A stretch of DNA of 64,000 nucleotides from Bdellovibrionales bacterium Ga0074137 (GTDB lineage Bacteria > Bdellovibrionota > Bdellovibrionia > Bdellovibrionales > JAMPXM01): the NCBI GenBank assembly GCA_001464715.1, contig LNDT01000030.1, forward strand, positions 124,001 to 188,000, read 5' to 3'. The notes beneath the pieces are model-generated. The model searched no databases and was not told the origin of the DNA. It worked only from the letters and a program-made list of their open reading frames with translations. Position numbers and translations under genes: made by a program. The stretch's first letter is position 1. Each line of letters opens with the position of its first letter. This document shows, piece after piece, positions 43,067-51,847 of the stretch.

Positions 43067-45862
43067 ATGAGTCAGACCCCAGAAAACAAACAAGACCACA
43101 GCGAATCCGCAAAAGCGACGAACGAAACCACGGACACATCGTCTCGTTACAATCCCGTGGACGTCGAGACACGCATCTACGCTATGTGGGAAAAAGCGGG
43201 CTATTTCAAAGCCGCCGAAAAAAGCAAGAAACCTCCGTACTCAATCATTCTTCCTCCGCCGAATGTGACGGGGCAGCTCCACATGGGGCATGCCTTGGAT
43301 CACACGATTCAAGATCTCATCATTCGTTGGAAGCGCATGAGCGGCTTCAATGCGCTTTGGCTTCCCGGGCAAGATCATGCGGGCATTGCGACACAATCTG
43401 TGGTCGAGCGAGAATTGAAAAAAACAAATCAAACGCGCACCGGTCTTGGTCGCGAAGCGTTCGTTGAAAAAATCTGGGAGTGGAAAAACCAGTACGGAAA
43501 TAAAATCTACGATCAGATGCGCCGCCTTGGCGATTCGTGCGACTGGGACCGCGCGACTTTCACTTTGGATGAGGGAGTTTCAAAAGCCGTAAGGAAAGTC
43601 TTCGTTGATCTTCACAAGCGCGGTTTGATTTACCGCGGGAAGCGTCTCGTAAACTGGTCCGGACCGCTGGAGACAGCGATCTCTGATCTTGAAGTCGAAC
43701 ATCGCGAGACCAAAGGTACTTTGTTTCACATCGCCTATGAAGTTGATGGAGTGAAAGACCCCGCAACAGGCCAAGCGATGAAGCTTGTCCTCGCAACAAC
43801 ACGACCAGAAACATTGCTGGGCGATACCGCGGTCGCGGTTCACCCTGAGGATGAGCGCTACAAATCCCTTATTGGAAAACGCGTCAAGCTTCCTCTGACC
43901 GATCGCACGATTCCGATTCTTGCCGATACTTACGTCGACAAGGAATTTGGAACGGGCGTAGTGAAGATCACGCCAGCCCATGACTTCAACGATTACCAAG
44001 TCGGTGTTCGGCACAAGCTTGAGATGATCAATATTTTGAATAAGAACGGAACTCTTAACGAGAACGCCGGAAAATATCAGGGCCTCAAAGTTCAAGAGGC
44101 AAGAAAGCAAGTCGTCGCGGCTCTCAAGGACGGCGAGTTCTTGGTGAAAGAGGAAGTTTACCAACATTCCGTAGGTTACTGCTCTCGGTCGGGAGCGGTG
44201 GTTGAACCACTTTTAAGTGAGCAGTGGTTTGCACGAATGTCACAGATGGCGACGACAGCAAGACACGTTGTCGAAAATGGTTCGATCAAATTCGAACCGG
44301 AATCGTGGACGAAAGTATATCTTCACTGGATGTCGATCATCGAAGACTGGTGTATTTCGCGCCAGCTTTGGTGGGGGCACCGAATTCCTGCTTGGACGTG
44401 TGAGGCCTGCGGTCATGTGACCGTGGCGGAAACGGATCCCGCGGCCTGCGAGAAGTGTCTGTCGAAATCAATCCAACAAGACGAAGATGTTTTAGATACG
44501 TGGTTCTCGTCGGCGCTATGGCCGTTTAGCACGATGGGCTGGCCCGAAGACACCGAGCTTCAAAAAACATTTTATCCCACCGATGTTCTTGTCACGGGAC
44601 ATGACATTATTTTCTTCTGGGTCGCTCGCATGATCATCATGGGAAGCGAATTTAAAAAAGACGTGCCGTTTCGCAAGGTCTACATTCACGGACTTATCCG
44701 TGATGCTGACGGTAAAAAAATGTCCAAATCAACGGGCAATGCTCTTGATCCGGTAGAGCTCATTGAAAAGTACGGCGCCGATGCTTTGCGATTTACAATT
44801 CTCGCGCAGATTGCAAGCGGCCGAGATCTCAAGTTCAGCGAAACAAGGCTCGAAGGCTATCGCAACTTCATGAACAAAATTTGGAACGCGACCCGTTTTT
44901 CGCTGGCTGCATTGGAGGACTTCGAAGTCCCGCCAGAAGGGACAAAGGCTGTTCCTGCCAAAGCGGATCTCTCGGTCGCGGATCAGTGGATCGTTTGGGA
45001 AACGGCGCAGGTCATGAAAAACGTCGACGAGTTTTTGACTCAAGATCGTTACAGCGACGCTGCAAATGCGCTTTACCAGTTTGTCTGGAATGAAGTCTGC
45101 GACTGGTATCTTGAATTTGTAAAACCCGTGATCTACGCCGATGCGACAAACAGCAAAAGCGGATCCAGCGGACCGCAAGTTTCTGCGGGCGAGCGTCGCG
45201 CGGCTCAGCTTGTCTTGGCGCAGACGTTGAATCGAATGATTCGCCTTCTTCATCCGTTCACACCTTTTATCACCGAAGAAATTTATTCGAAGCTTCCGAT
45301 TCGTTCAGAAGCTTGCGTGATCGATGTTTACCCAACGGTAAAGAACGATAAAGAGTGGCTGGCGATCGGATCGAGCGAAGCTGCGTTTGAAATGACAGTG
45401 GTCAAAGAGGTCATCACGGCCATTCGAAATATTCGCGGTGAGAATCAAATTAAGCCCGGAGTTCAGATCACTGTTCGTCTCGCTCCTAGTGACGGGCGCA
45501 TTCAAAAAATCCTTGGCGCCAATAAGGCGGCCATCTGCCGAATTGCGCGCATCGAAAATTGTGAGATCGGTGAAGCTGGGAACTTGGCAAAGTGTGCCGT
45601 AGCCCCGGTCCGCATGGAAAACGCCGCCGTCGACGTCATTGTTCCTTTGGAAGGAATCGTTGACCTGGCCGAAGAAGTTAAGCGCATTAACAAAGCCGTC
45701 GAAAAAATCCAGAAAGACATCAACGTACTCACGCAGAAGTTATCGAATGAAAACTTCATGAAAAATGCGCCCGAGGACTTGGTGGCGACCGATCGCTCTC
45801 TCTTGGAGGGACACAAGGCGCGGCTCAGTCGGCTTCAGGATTCACTCACGCGCTTGGCCTAA
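43067..45862 (+). CDS. valS: Valyl-tRNA synthetase
   Basis: ValS charges tRNA-Val and edits threonine mischarging. ATG 43067 gives 931 residues; an upstream TTG lacks family-like sequence. The class I motifs are PPPNVTGQLHMGHAL (HMGH at 72-75) and GKKMSKSTGNALDP (KMSKS). The editing domain is present (ATTRPETLLGDTAVAVHPED). A cysteine pair, CEACGHVTVAE with CEKC, looks like a zinc knuckle. The C-terminal coiled coil (LAEEVKRINKAVEKIQKDIN) is the usual tRNA-binding arm. Confidence 0.98.
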   Translation: MSQTPENKQDHSESAKATNETTDTSSRYNPVDVETRIYAMWEKAGYFKAAEKSKKPPYSIILPPPNVTGQLHMGHALDHTIQDLIIRWKRMSGFNALWLPGQDHAGIATQSVVERELKKTNQTRTGLGREAFVEKIWEWKNQYGNKIYDQMRRLGDSCDWDRATFTLDEGVSKAVRKVFVDLHKRGLIYRGKRLVNWSGPLETAISDLEVEHRETKGTLFHIAYEVDGVKDPATGQAMKLVLATTRPETLLGDTAVAVHPEDERYKSLIGKRVKLPLTDRTIPILADTYVDKEFGTGVVKITPAHDFNDYQVGVRHKLEMINILNKNGTLNENAGKYQGLKVQEARKQVVAALKDGEFLVKEEVYQHSVGYCSRSGAVVEPLLSEQWFARMSQMATTARHVVENGSIKFEPESWTKVYLHWMSIIEDWCISRQLWWGHRIPAWTCEACGHVTVAETDPAACEKCLSKSIQQDEDVLDTWFSSALWPFSTMGWPEDTELQKTFYPTDVLVTGHDIIFFWVARMIIMGSEFKKDVPFRKVYIHGLIRDADGKKMSKSTGNALDPVELIEKYGADALRFTILAQIASGRDLKFSETRLEGYRNFMNKIWNATRFSLAALEDFEVPPEGTKAVPAKADLSVADQWIVWETAQVMKNVDEFLTQDRYSDAANALYQFVWNEVCDWYLEFVKPVIYADATNSKSGSSGPQVSAGERRAAQLVLAQTLNRMIRLLHPFTPFITEEIYSKLPIRSEACVIDVYPTVKNDKEWLAIGSSEAAFEMTVVKEVITAIRNIRGENQIKPGVQITVRLAPSDGRIQKILGANKAAICRIARIENCEIGEAGNLAKCAVAPVRMENAAVDVIVPLEGIVDLAEEVKRINKAVEKIQKDINVLTQKLSNENFMKNAPEDLVATDRSLLEGHKARLSRLQDSLTRLA

Positions 45863-45986
45863 CTGGGCGGCGCAGCAATGCGCCTCGATTTTTGAACCCT
45901 GATAAATGTGTCTTGCTCGACCCGGGCGTCGGGTGCGAAACCGTTGGTGATTTTGCGGGGTTTCAAAAACTATGTCAGGAGGGGTC

Positions 45987-46478
45987 ATGACACTAAGTTT
46001 CCGTCTCTTTAAGAATCTGCTTTCGGTTCTCTTTGTTGCCGTTTCGATCGGCGCGGAGCAAGCCTCAGCGACACCGGTAACTCCGCTGCGCTCGTCAGCT
46101 TTTTCTTTGGACTACAGTAAGTCCGACGAAGCGGAACTTTGCGATTCGAACGACATGCGTTACCGCGTCTTTCGCGCCTTCTCGAAGCCCTTCAGCTTTT
46201 TCGTGGAATTTAGCCAAGATCCCCGCGTCGAACCCGTCGTCAAAGAGGGCTACGCTCACGTGCAGGAGGCCGGCGGCACTTTGCAGCAGCGACCCGTGTC
46301 TTTTGATATGTTCGAACTTATGGCCGAGCCGTTTGGTCAGGCTTCGAAACCGCGAACTGCGTGGGCCTCTGCTTTCGAACGAGTTTTCGTCGGAAAGATC
46401 ACTATCTACGACGAGACCGGAACCTGGGTCGCTTCGTTTGACGGCCAGTGCAATGCGGCCGTCGTTGAGTACAAATAA
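45987..46478 (+). CDS. Exported protein, unknown
   Basis: ATG 45987 has AGGAGGGG upstream, giving 163 residues with a signal peptide (FKNLLSVLFVAVSIGAEQAS). The mature part has one cysteine near its start (AELCDSND) and one near the end (DGQCNAA), which may pair. The sequence RVFRAFSKPFSFFVEFSQDP has an amphipathic look. No family is recognised. It converges with the oxygenase gene, with a single base between the stop codons. Confidence 0.7.
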   Translation: MTLSFRLFKNLLSVLFVAVSIGAEQASATPVTPLRSSAFSLDYSKSDEAELCDSNDMRYRVFRAFSKPFSFFVEFSQDPRVEPVVKEGYAHVQEAGGTLQQRPVSFDMFELMAEPFGQASKPRTAWASAFERVFVGKITIYDETGTWVASFDGQCNAAVVEYK

Positions 46479-46479
46479 G

Positions 46480-47511
46480 TTATTTCATGAGCCCGATTTC
46501 ACGAAGACGCTGAAACAAGAAGTCTTGTGACGTGATGGGCTCGTACTTCTCACCAAGGCCGTTATAACCCGTTCCCGCCGGACCCCGACACGAATCAAGG
46601 CAAGTCAGCATTGCATCCGGATTTGGATGAATGAAGTACGGCATCGAGTAGCGATGGTTGTTGGTGCCGTCGTTGGGATTGACGACCTGATGCGTGGTTG
46701 AAGGGATCACATCGTTTGTAATTCGGGCAAGCATATCACCTGCATCAACGATCAACGAGTTCGGATCTGAATCAATGGAAAGCCACTTGCCGTCGCGATC
46801 TTTCAGCTGAAGACCCGAGGTGGTCGCAGCGACAAGAATCGTGATGAGATTGATGTCTTCGTGCGGAGCTGCGCGCACGCACCGTGGATCGACTCCTTCA
46901 GGAATCGGCGGGTAGTGGAGAAGACGCAGTATCGAATTTCCTTCGCCCATCATGCGAGAGAAGAAGTCGCGCGGAAGATTCAATGGGAAAGTCAGTGCTT
47001 CAAGCATGACCTTTCCGCTTTCATCGAGAGCGCGGAAAATTTTCGACATGATCGGACGGAAGTCAGAAAGCTCGGCCGGCCAAACGTTCGCTGGGTATAT
47101 GGAAGAGTAGCGATGTCCCTCTTGAAGATCGCGGCCAACGTGCCAGAATTCTTTTAAGTCCATCACGGGCGAATCTTTGGCGTGCTCTTGGCCGAACGGA
47201 GTGTACCCGCGCTGAAAGCCATTTTCTTTCAAAGCGTATTTTAATTTTGTTTCCGTCTCGAGAGCGAAGAGCTCTTCAAGCAAAGCGTACGCATTGTTGA
47301 GAAGCGCATCGGGAATCGGATGATCTTTTAAGACGATGAAGCCGTAGTCCTTCATCCCTGAATAAAAGTTGTCGATAAAGCGATGGCGATCGGTGTTCGA
47401 GCCTTGGATGTAGCTATTGAGACTGAGCTCTGGAACTTTTCGCAAAACATCTCTTGATGCCGATGTGTTTTGAGTCGACTGAAGATTTAGATTCGGTTCT
47501 AAGTTTTCCAT
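46480..47511 (-). CDS. 2-oxoglutarate/Fe(II) oxygenase of the isopenicillin N synthase family
   Basis: From ATG 47511, with GAGGGG eight bases upstream, the product is 343 residues. The DIOX_N-like region is at 25-130 (VPELSLNSYI, YGFIVLKDHPIP) and the catalytic jelly roll follows: the iron triad is His and Asp in HEDINLITIL and His in PSTTHQVVNP, and RYSMPYF holds the Arg/Ser that binds 2-oxoglutarate. Family members oxidise many small molecules; substrate unknown. No partner pathway is next to it. Confidence 0.9.
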   Translation of the reverse strand: MENLEPNLNLQSTQNTSASRDVLRKVPELSLNSYIQGSNTDRHRFIDNFYSGMKDYGFIVLKDHPIPDALLNNAYALLEELFALETETKLKYALKENGFQRGYTPFGQEHAKDSPVMDLKEFWHVGRDLQEGHRYSSIYPANVWPAELSDFRPIMSKIFRALDESGKVMLEALTFPLNLPRDFFSRMMGEGNSILRLLHYPPIPEGVDPRCVRAAPHEDINLITILVAATTSGLQLKDRDGKWLSIDSDPNSLIVDAGDMLARITNDVIPSTTHQVVNPNDGTNNHRYSMPYFIHPNPDAMLTCLDSCRGPAGTGYNGLGEKYEPITSQDFLFQRLREIGLMK

Positions 47512-47530
47512 CTGAAGCACCCCTCTAGAG

Positions 47531-47554
47531 CGCCGACACTATCGAACGTCGGCG
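47531..47554. repeat. Inverted repeat in the 5' region of the oxygenase gene
   Basis: CGCCGAC/GTCGGCG (47531-47537 and 47548-47554) with a 10-base loop lies between trmO and the oxygenase gene on minus. No T-run follows on the minus strand, so a leader hairpin or operator is more likely than a terminator. Confidence 0.4.
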
Positions 47555-47591
47555 GGGTGTTTCAAGAGTCAAAATCTAGTTGGGTTGTTTA

Positions 47592-48341
47592 TTACTCGAT
47601 TGTCGATGGGTCGGCCCAGGGCTCAATACGTTCGATCCGGGCCTTCTTTGGCTCGTGGGAAAGCATCGTAAAGACCACATTAAAGTCACCGTGGCGAAAC
47701 CCATAGCGACTGGTATAGGGATCTGGATTTTCTTTGGTGCCGCGGTAGGAGACGGGTCTTGGATCTAAATTCAGGATTTTTTCGATCTCAGATCGAATGT
47801 CGGAATTACCATATAAGCGTGTGATGTCAGACAAGGCCTGGGGAGCCCACTCAACCGCGATCGTCTTATTGGTCAAAGCGCCGCTCCAGCCTTCGCTTGC
47901 ATCGGTCTTCGATTCGATACTGGGAAGATAAGGCTTCAAATCCAAAATTGGCGTTCCATCGATCAGATCAAGGCCCCGGACATGAAGAGCGCGGCCCTCA
48001 ATTTTGTCGATCGTTAAAAGCGAGAGGCCGATGGGATTGGGCCTGTGGGGGCTTCGGCTGGCGAAAACGCCGACCGACTGACCCTCAAGACGCGGCGGTT
48101 TGACTTTGGTTTTCACCGTTTCGCGACCTTCGCGCACGGACTGATTTTCGTGAAAGACGAAGATGGCCCAGATGTGCGAGTAGCCTTCGAGGCCTTCAAA
48201 CGCGTCGGGATTCAAATCGTCGCGAAGTCGAATAGTCCCGCGCGACTCCTCCACCAAACCGGGCTGCCTCGGTGTGCCGAACTTCTCGCGAAACGGCGAC
48301 TCAACAATTCCAATCGGCCGAAACGTAAAGCTGGATTCCAT
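47592..48341 (-). CDS. trmO: tRNA (t6A37) N6-methyltransferase TrmO
   Basis: TrmO (YaeB) methylates the N6 of threonylcarbamoyladenosine 37 in tRNA-Thr. ATG 48341 gives 249 residues. Motifs: FRPIGIVESPFREKFGTPRQ, EGLEGYSHIWAIFVFH, VGVFASRSPHRPNPIGLSLL, GLDLIDGTPILDLKPYLP, and the C-terminal YRGTKENPDPYTSRYGFRHG. The last includes the DPRP-like region conserved in the family. An upstream in-frame start at 48392 is less likely. Confidence 0.93.
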   Translation of the reverse strand: MESSFTFRPIGIVESPFREKFGTPRQPGLVEESRGTIRLRDDLNPDAFEGLEGYSHIWAIFVFHENQSVREGRETVKTKVKPPRLEGQSVGVFASRSPHRPNPIGLSLLTIDKIEGRALHVRGLDLIDGTPILDLKPYLPSIESKTDASEGWSGALTNKTIAVEWAPQALSDITRLYGNSDIRSEIEKILNLDPRPVSYRGTKENPDPYTSRYGFRHGDFNVVFTMLSHEPKKARIERIEPWADPSTIE

Positions 48342-48467
48342 AGCGGGCACCCTACCCACGTTGCGACCGTAGTTCAACGTGAACCAAAACAACAGCGCCA
48401 GGCCATTCTAAAAATTTAAATGGGCTGACTTCAAACAGGAGTCGCGGCGTGTCTACCGATTTAATTT

Positions 48468-49373
48468 TTAGAAACGGAAGCCGAGTTTGAAGTTGTAGCT
48501 GTTGGTGTCGAAGGCGCGTGAGTACTCGAGGCCAAGATTTAGGAGCAGAAGATTGGCATTGATGCCCACTAGGAATTGCGTGGTTGTTGGTGAACTTTCG
48601 GCGCTTTGGGCACTTGTGAAATTGAAGATGGTGCCCGTGGTGGCTCCTGAAACCGCAAGTTTTCCTGTCGCTTTCACGAAGCCGATGCCCGCGTAAGGTT
48701 CAAAGAAAGGAAGGTTGGGGCTCGCCAGAAGCTGCAGGCCCAATTGGCTATTGTCTTGAGTGACCGTGATTTGCGTCGGTACGTTTCCGGTCGACGCGTT
48801 GTTGAGTGTTTGTTGGAACGACATTTTGTTGTTCGTCACAAAACCGCGCACGGCAAGATTGAACGGAAGAACAAGAAGTTCGGTGGCTGTCCATTTTACC
48901 GAACCGCCGAATTGCTGATACTTCACGTCGCTCAAAGTGACTTCGGGGAAAAGTAGAAGTTCGCCGGTGAATCCCAAAGGAACAGAGACACCGACAAGGA
49001 GACTTGCATGAGGAAGACGGCTGACATCGGCCGACGCATCGACGCGTTTTGAGTAGGCGTTGATTTCGGGTGTGCTTGTCAGTCCGCCCACAATGCCGAC
49101 TTCGAGGCCGAAGATGGAGCCCAGTGTTCCGGCGCCTGTCACCGAATGATAAGTCGAGTTGCCAGAAAGTTCGCGGATGGCGTTGTCGAAATCTCCTTGT
49201 GAGAGATTGTCGAAGCCCGCGCCCGCAGCGGCCGAAGCCCCGCTCGATACAAGCATTGAAACGATGATCACGGCGACGGCTGCAATAGCCTTCAAGCGAA
49301 ATACGGTTTGTTGAAATGTACGAAGTGCCGTTTGTTTGGATATACGTAGTGCCATTTGATTAGATTCCCCCAT
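48468..49373 (-). CDS. Outer-membrane beta-barrel-like protein, unknown
   Basis: The 301-residue product has a long basic N-region and a signal peptide core (AIAAVAVIIVSMLVSSGASA). The mature chain reads as amphipathic strands (LLVGVSVPLGFTGELLLFPE, PFFEPYAGIGFVKATGKLAV) and ends in LGFRF, the C-terminal Phe signature of Bam-assembled barrels. It resembles DUF6588-like proteins, by eye. Start: ATG 49373 or 49355, the latter with GGGGGA upstream. Confidence 0.75.
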   Translation of the reverse strand: MGESNQMALRISKQTALRTFQQTVFRLKAIAAVAVIIVSMLVSSGASAAAGAGFDNLSQGDFDNAIRELSGNSTYHSVTGAGTLGSIFGLEVGIVGGLTSTPEINAYSKRVDASADVSRLPHASLLVGVSVPLGFTGELLLFPEVTLSDVKYQQFGGSVKWTATELLVLPFNLAVRGFVTNNKMSFQQTLNNASTGNVPTQITVTQDNSQLGLQLLASPNLPFFEPYAGIGFVKATGKLAVSGATTGTIFNFTSAQSAESSPTTTQFLVGINANLLLLNLGLEYSRAFDTNSYNFKLGFRF

Positions 49374-49729
49374 AAGCCCCTATTTGATCCCTGATTTGGT
49401 TGGGTCACAACCGTCATCTTAATAAAGTAACGAAGCGATCGCTCCTGGCGACCGCCGATTCTTTGCCAAGGGCGCCTCTTTTTTTCAGAGAAGTGCGCCG
49501 TGGTGCTTCTTCAAAAGTGTCAAAAAGATAGCAGCTGGTTTTAAAATTTATTTGGAATTTCAGTAACTTAAAAAAGCCGTGACCGTGGGTCGTGACGGTG
49601 GGGGGAAGCTGGCCTGGAGCTTGAAGATGGGTGGTCCGTCCAAAAGATGAGGGTCCAGAAAAAAAACCAAACCGAGAGCCGTGAAACGCTCGAGAAAAAA
49701 CATCCAAAATTCCTTAAGGAGGAAAACAG
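49374..49729. other. 356 bp divergent intergenic region
   Basis: This region holds the promoters of two divergent genes for exported proteins. The right half, just before the repeat-protein gene, contains an A-rich leader and an AAGGAGG site (49716-49722). A small inverted repeat (GTGACCGTGGGTC near 49577) is present. No RNA gene or ORF was recognised. Confidence 0.4.
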
Positions 49730-50512
49730 ATGAAGAAACAAGTAACGACACTCGCGGCAATGCTTCTTGCGTCGAATGTAGCTGTAGCAGGAGTTAGCCA
49801 AATGTCGGCTGATTCGATTGGGTCGATCGTACGGGCAAGCAAAGTTCTCGCTGCCGGTACCGTAGAATTCTCTCAAGGCGGACGTAAGGTATCCTTAGAG
49901 ACTTTCAACGGTGCTTTGGCTCTCGGTGGAGCTTCTGTAGCTAGCACGGCAGCAGCTGGCAAAAAAGCCATCGGCGCGACTGTTGATGCAGCTCAGAGCA
50001 CATCAAATGGTCTTTCAAACGTTACAGAAAAAGCGTGGGACACGACTGTTAGCGCGGCGAAGAGCACTTCGACAAAAGCTTCTCAGTCGGCAACGTCGGC
50101 TAAGAACGCTGTCGTTGATTCGGCTCAGAGCACGTCAGCAGGTATTTCGAACGCTGCTGAATTCACAGTTGATACTGTAAAGAGTGCTGCATCGAAATCG
50201 GGTCGAGTGATTGAAGTTACAGCTTCATCGCTTGTTGATGGAACAAAGTGGACTTTGACGTTCTCTTACAACTCGGCATCTTCAGTAGGTCGCACAATGA
50301 TCGACTCAGCACAGACTCTTCTTCAGTCTGGTAAAACTGTCGTCATCGCGACTTCGAACTCTGGAGTCGTACTTGTGACTGACTCTGCAAACGGCGTATC
50401 GGCTGTTCTTCAGGGCGATATCAAAGGTGGTTCTTCAACAATCATCGCTTCGGGTTCGAATTCTGCACGATCGTTCGAGTCGAACATGGTGAACGGTCTT
50501 CAGAAGAAGTAA
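49730..50512 (+). CDS. Exported Ala/Ser-rich protein with a 44-residue repeat
   Basis: The 260-residue product has a signal peptide (cleaved after NVAVA, residue 20). Residues 85-113 and 129-157 are copies of one unit (VDAAQSTSNGLSN and VDSAQSTSAGISN) 44 residues apart, equal to four 11-residue turns; a related IDSAQTLLQSGK lies at 191. This looks like an amphipathic 11-mer helix as in LEA or apolipoprotein-like proteins, with a beta-rich C-terminus. It may bind lipid or protect against stress. The strong AAGGAGG site suggests high expression. No cysteines. Confidence 0.78.
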   Translation: MKKQVTTLAAMLLASNVAVAGVSQMSADSIGSIVRASKVLAAGTVEFSQGGRKVSLETFNGALALGGASVASTAAAGKKAIGATVDAAQSTSNGLSNVTEKAWDTTVSAAKSTSTKASQSATSAKNAVVDSAQSTSAGISNAAEFTVDTVKSAASKSGRVIEVTASSLVDGTKWTLTFSYNSASSVGRTMIDSAQTLLQSGKTVVIATSNSGVVLVTDSANGVSAVLQGDIKGGSSTIIASGSNSARSFESNMVNGLQKK

Positions 50513-50662
50513 TTTTGTCGTGGTGCTCTTCGCCGCGCTAACATCAGATCAGCGAAATCGATAATTCGCTTTTCTTGACCTGTTCGAAAACTTAAAGGGG
50601 AATCTTCGTTTTGGATTGGGTGACTGATCAGTACGAAGGTTCCTCTTTTTTTGGAGGTTCTT

Positions 50663-51847
50663 GTGACACGAGCTTTTTCAACGCCCAAAGCACTGCCAAA
50701 AGTACTATTCAGTATTTCAATTTTCTTGGGCCTCTCTTCAGCCAGTTCTGAAGGGTTTGCCGGCGAGTGCAAAGTCAAAGAACCAACGCAAGCCGTTGTG
50801 GCCGATGCCTTGAAGTTGGGTGTGGTTTTAGATGTCCAGATGCAGGAGCTTGCGAAAGAGTACCGTGCGAAAACTGGCAAGCAGTTGAAAGTGGCTTTGG
50901 TGGCTCGTGCCGGCCAGAATATGAAGGACATTCTTGCACTTCGTGAAGTCGATCAAAACGGTCGGCCCATGACTGTTCAGCAGATGATTGCGATGGCCGA
51001 ATACCAGGTTCCTTTTGGAGATTCTGGTTCTCGGGATCTCAACCAGGTTAAAAACGAAATTAAAAAGAGTTTCTCTGAAAAAAATCGAAAGACTGTCTAC
51101 TCGCACTTTGGTTTGATTTTTTGGAATCATCCCCAGGGTGCCGCCCGGGCGAAAGACGAAACCACGCAGCAATGGTGGTTCCGTCACATGCTCCGTCCTT
51201 GTGCGACGCCGGAAGAGGTCGCGGTGGGCGTAATTCCAAATGTTCCGCGTCTTTACGACGAGGGCGTGTCTCGATTTTTCACCGACGATCCGTTTGAACT
51301 TCGGGCGCAGATTTTAGTTCCTCCGCCAGAAATTCAAGACAACCTTGAAAAGCTCGCTCTTCCGAAGACGACCACGATTGACGGTGTGGAGTACTGGGAC
51401 AATCGTCTTCCAGAAGTATTCAAAGGTGAGTTCTACAATGCGGCCGCCGCGTGGAACAACACGACGGAAGCCAATTCGAATCAATTTGTTCTCGAGCTTT
51501 TGGCGGCAGCGTCGCAACCTTTCGGTCGCGTGCGAACAAGAGGGGAAGCTCAGAATATTTTGGTAAAGACAGGCTACCGGCCAATGCGCGCGATGCTTTC
51601 GGGCGCACAGGCTTTGGCGGGGCTTCCGTTTGCGTCAAAACTGGCGCCGTTTGTAAGGCTTCACCATCATGAACAGCCGGGTTACATGAATTACGCTGTG
51701 GCCGATCTTGTGACGACGTTGTCGGTGGAAGAGTACATGCAGCGAAACAAGTGGACGCTTCTTCAGCGAGAAATCTACATCGCCGACAAGACGCAAACAG
51801 ATGAAGTTAAAAAGGCATCTCCGAATCAGAACAATCTTTATCGTTAA
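50663..51847 (+). CDS. Exported DUF2145-like protein
   Basis: GTG 50663 has GGAGG five bases upstream, giving 394 residues with a signal peptide (VLFSISIFLGLSSASS, cleaved near GFAGE). The sequence follows the DUF2145 pattern as I recall it: VALVARAGQNM, HFGLIFWNHP, WWFRHMLRPC, RLYDEGVSRFFTDDPFELRA, QILVPPPEIQDNL, NSNQFVLELLAAAS, and a final TVE-like segment. The family function is unknown. Its 3' end overlaps that of dnaE2 by 41 bp. Confidence 0.72.
   Translation: MTRAFSTPKALPKVLFSISIFLGLSSASSEGFAGECKVKEPTQAVVADALKLGVVLDVQMQELAKEYRAKTGKQLKVALVARAGQNMKDILALREVDQNGRPMTVQQMIAMAEYQVPFGDSGSRDLNQVKNEIKKSFSEKNRKTVYSHFGLIFWNHPQGAARAKDETTQQWWFRHMLRPCATPEEVAVGVIPNVPRLYDEGVSRFFTDDPFELRAQILVPPPEIQDNLEKLALPKTTTIDGVEYWDNRLPEVFKGEFYNAAAAWNNTTEANSNQFVLELLAAASQPFGRVRTRGEAQNILVKTGYRPMRAMLSGAQALAGLPFASKLAPFVRLHHHEQPGYMNYAVADLVTTLSVEEYMQRNKWTLLQREIYIADKTQTDEVKKASPNQNNLYR

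Noticed and set aside
49577-49590. GTGACCGTGGGTC shared with 58572
   Set aside because: The second copy is in coding sequence; probably chance.
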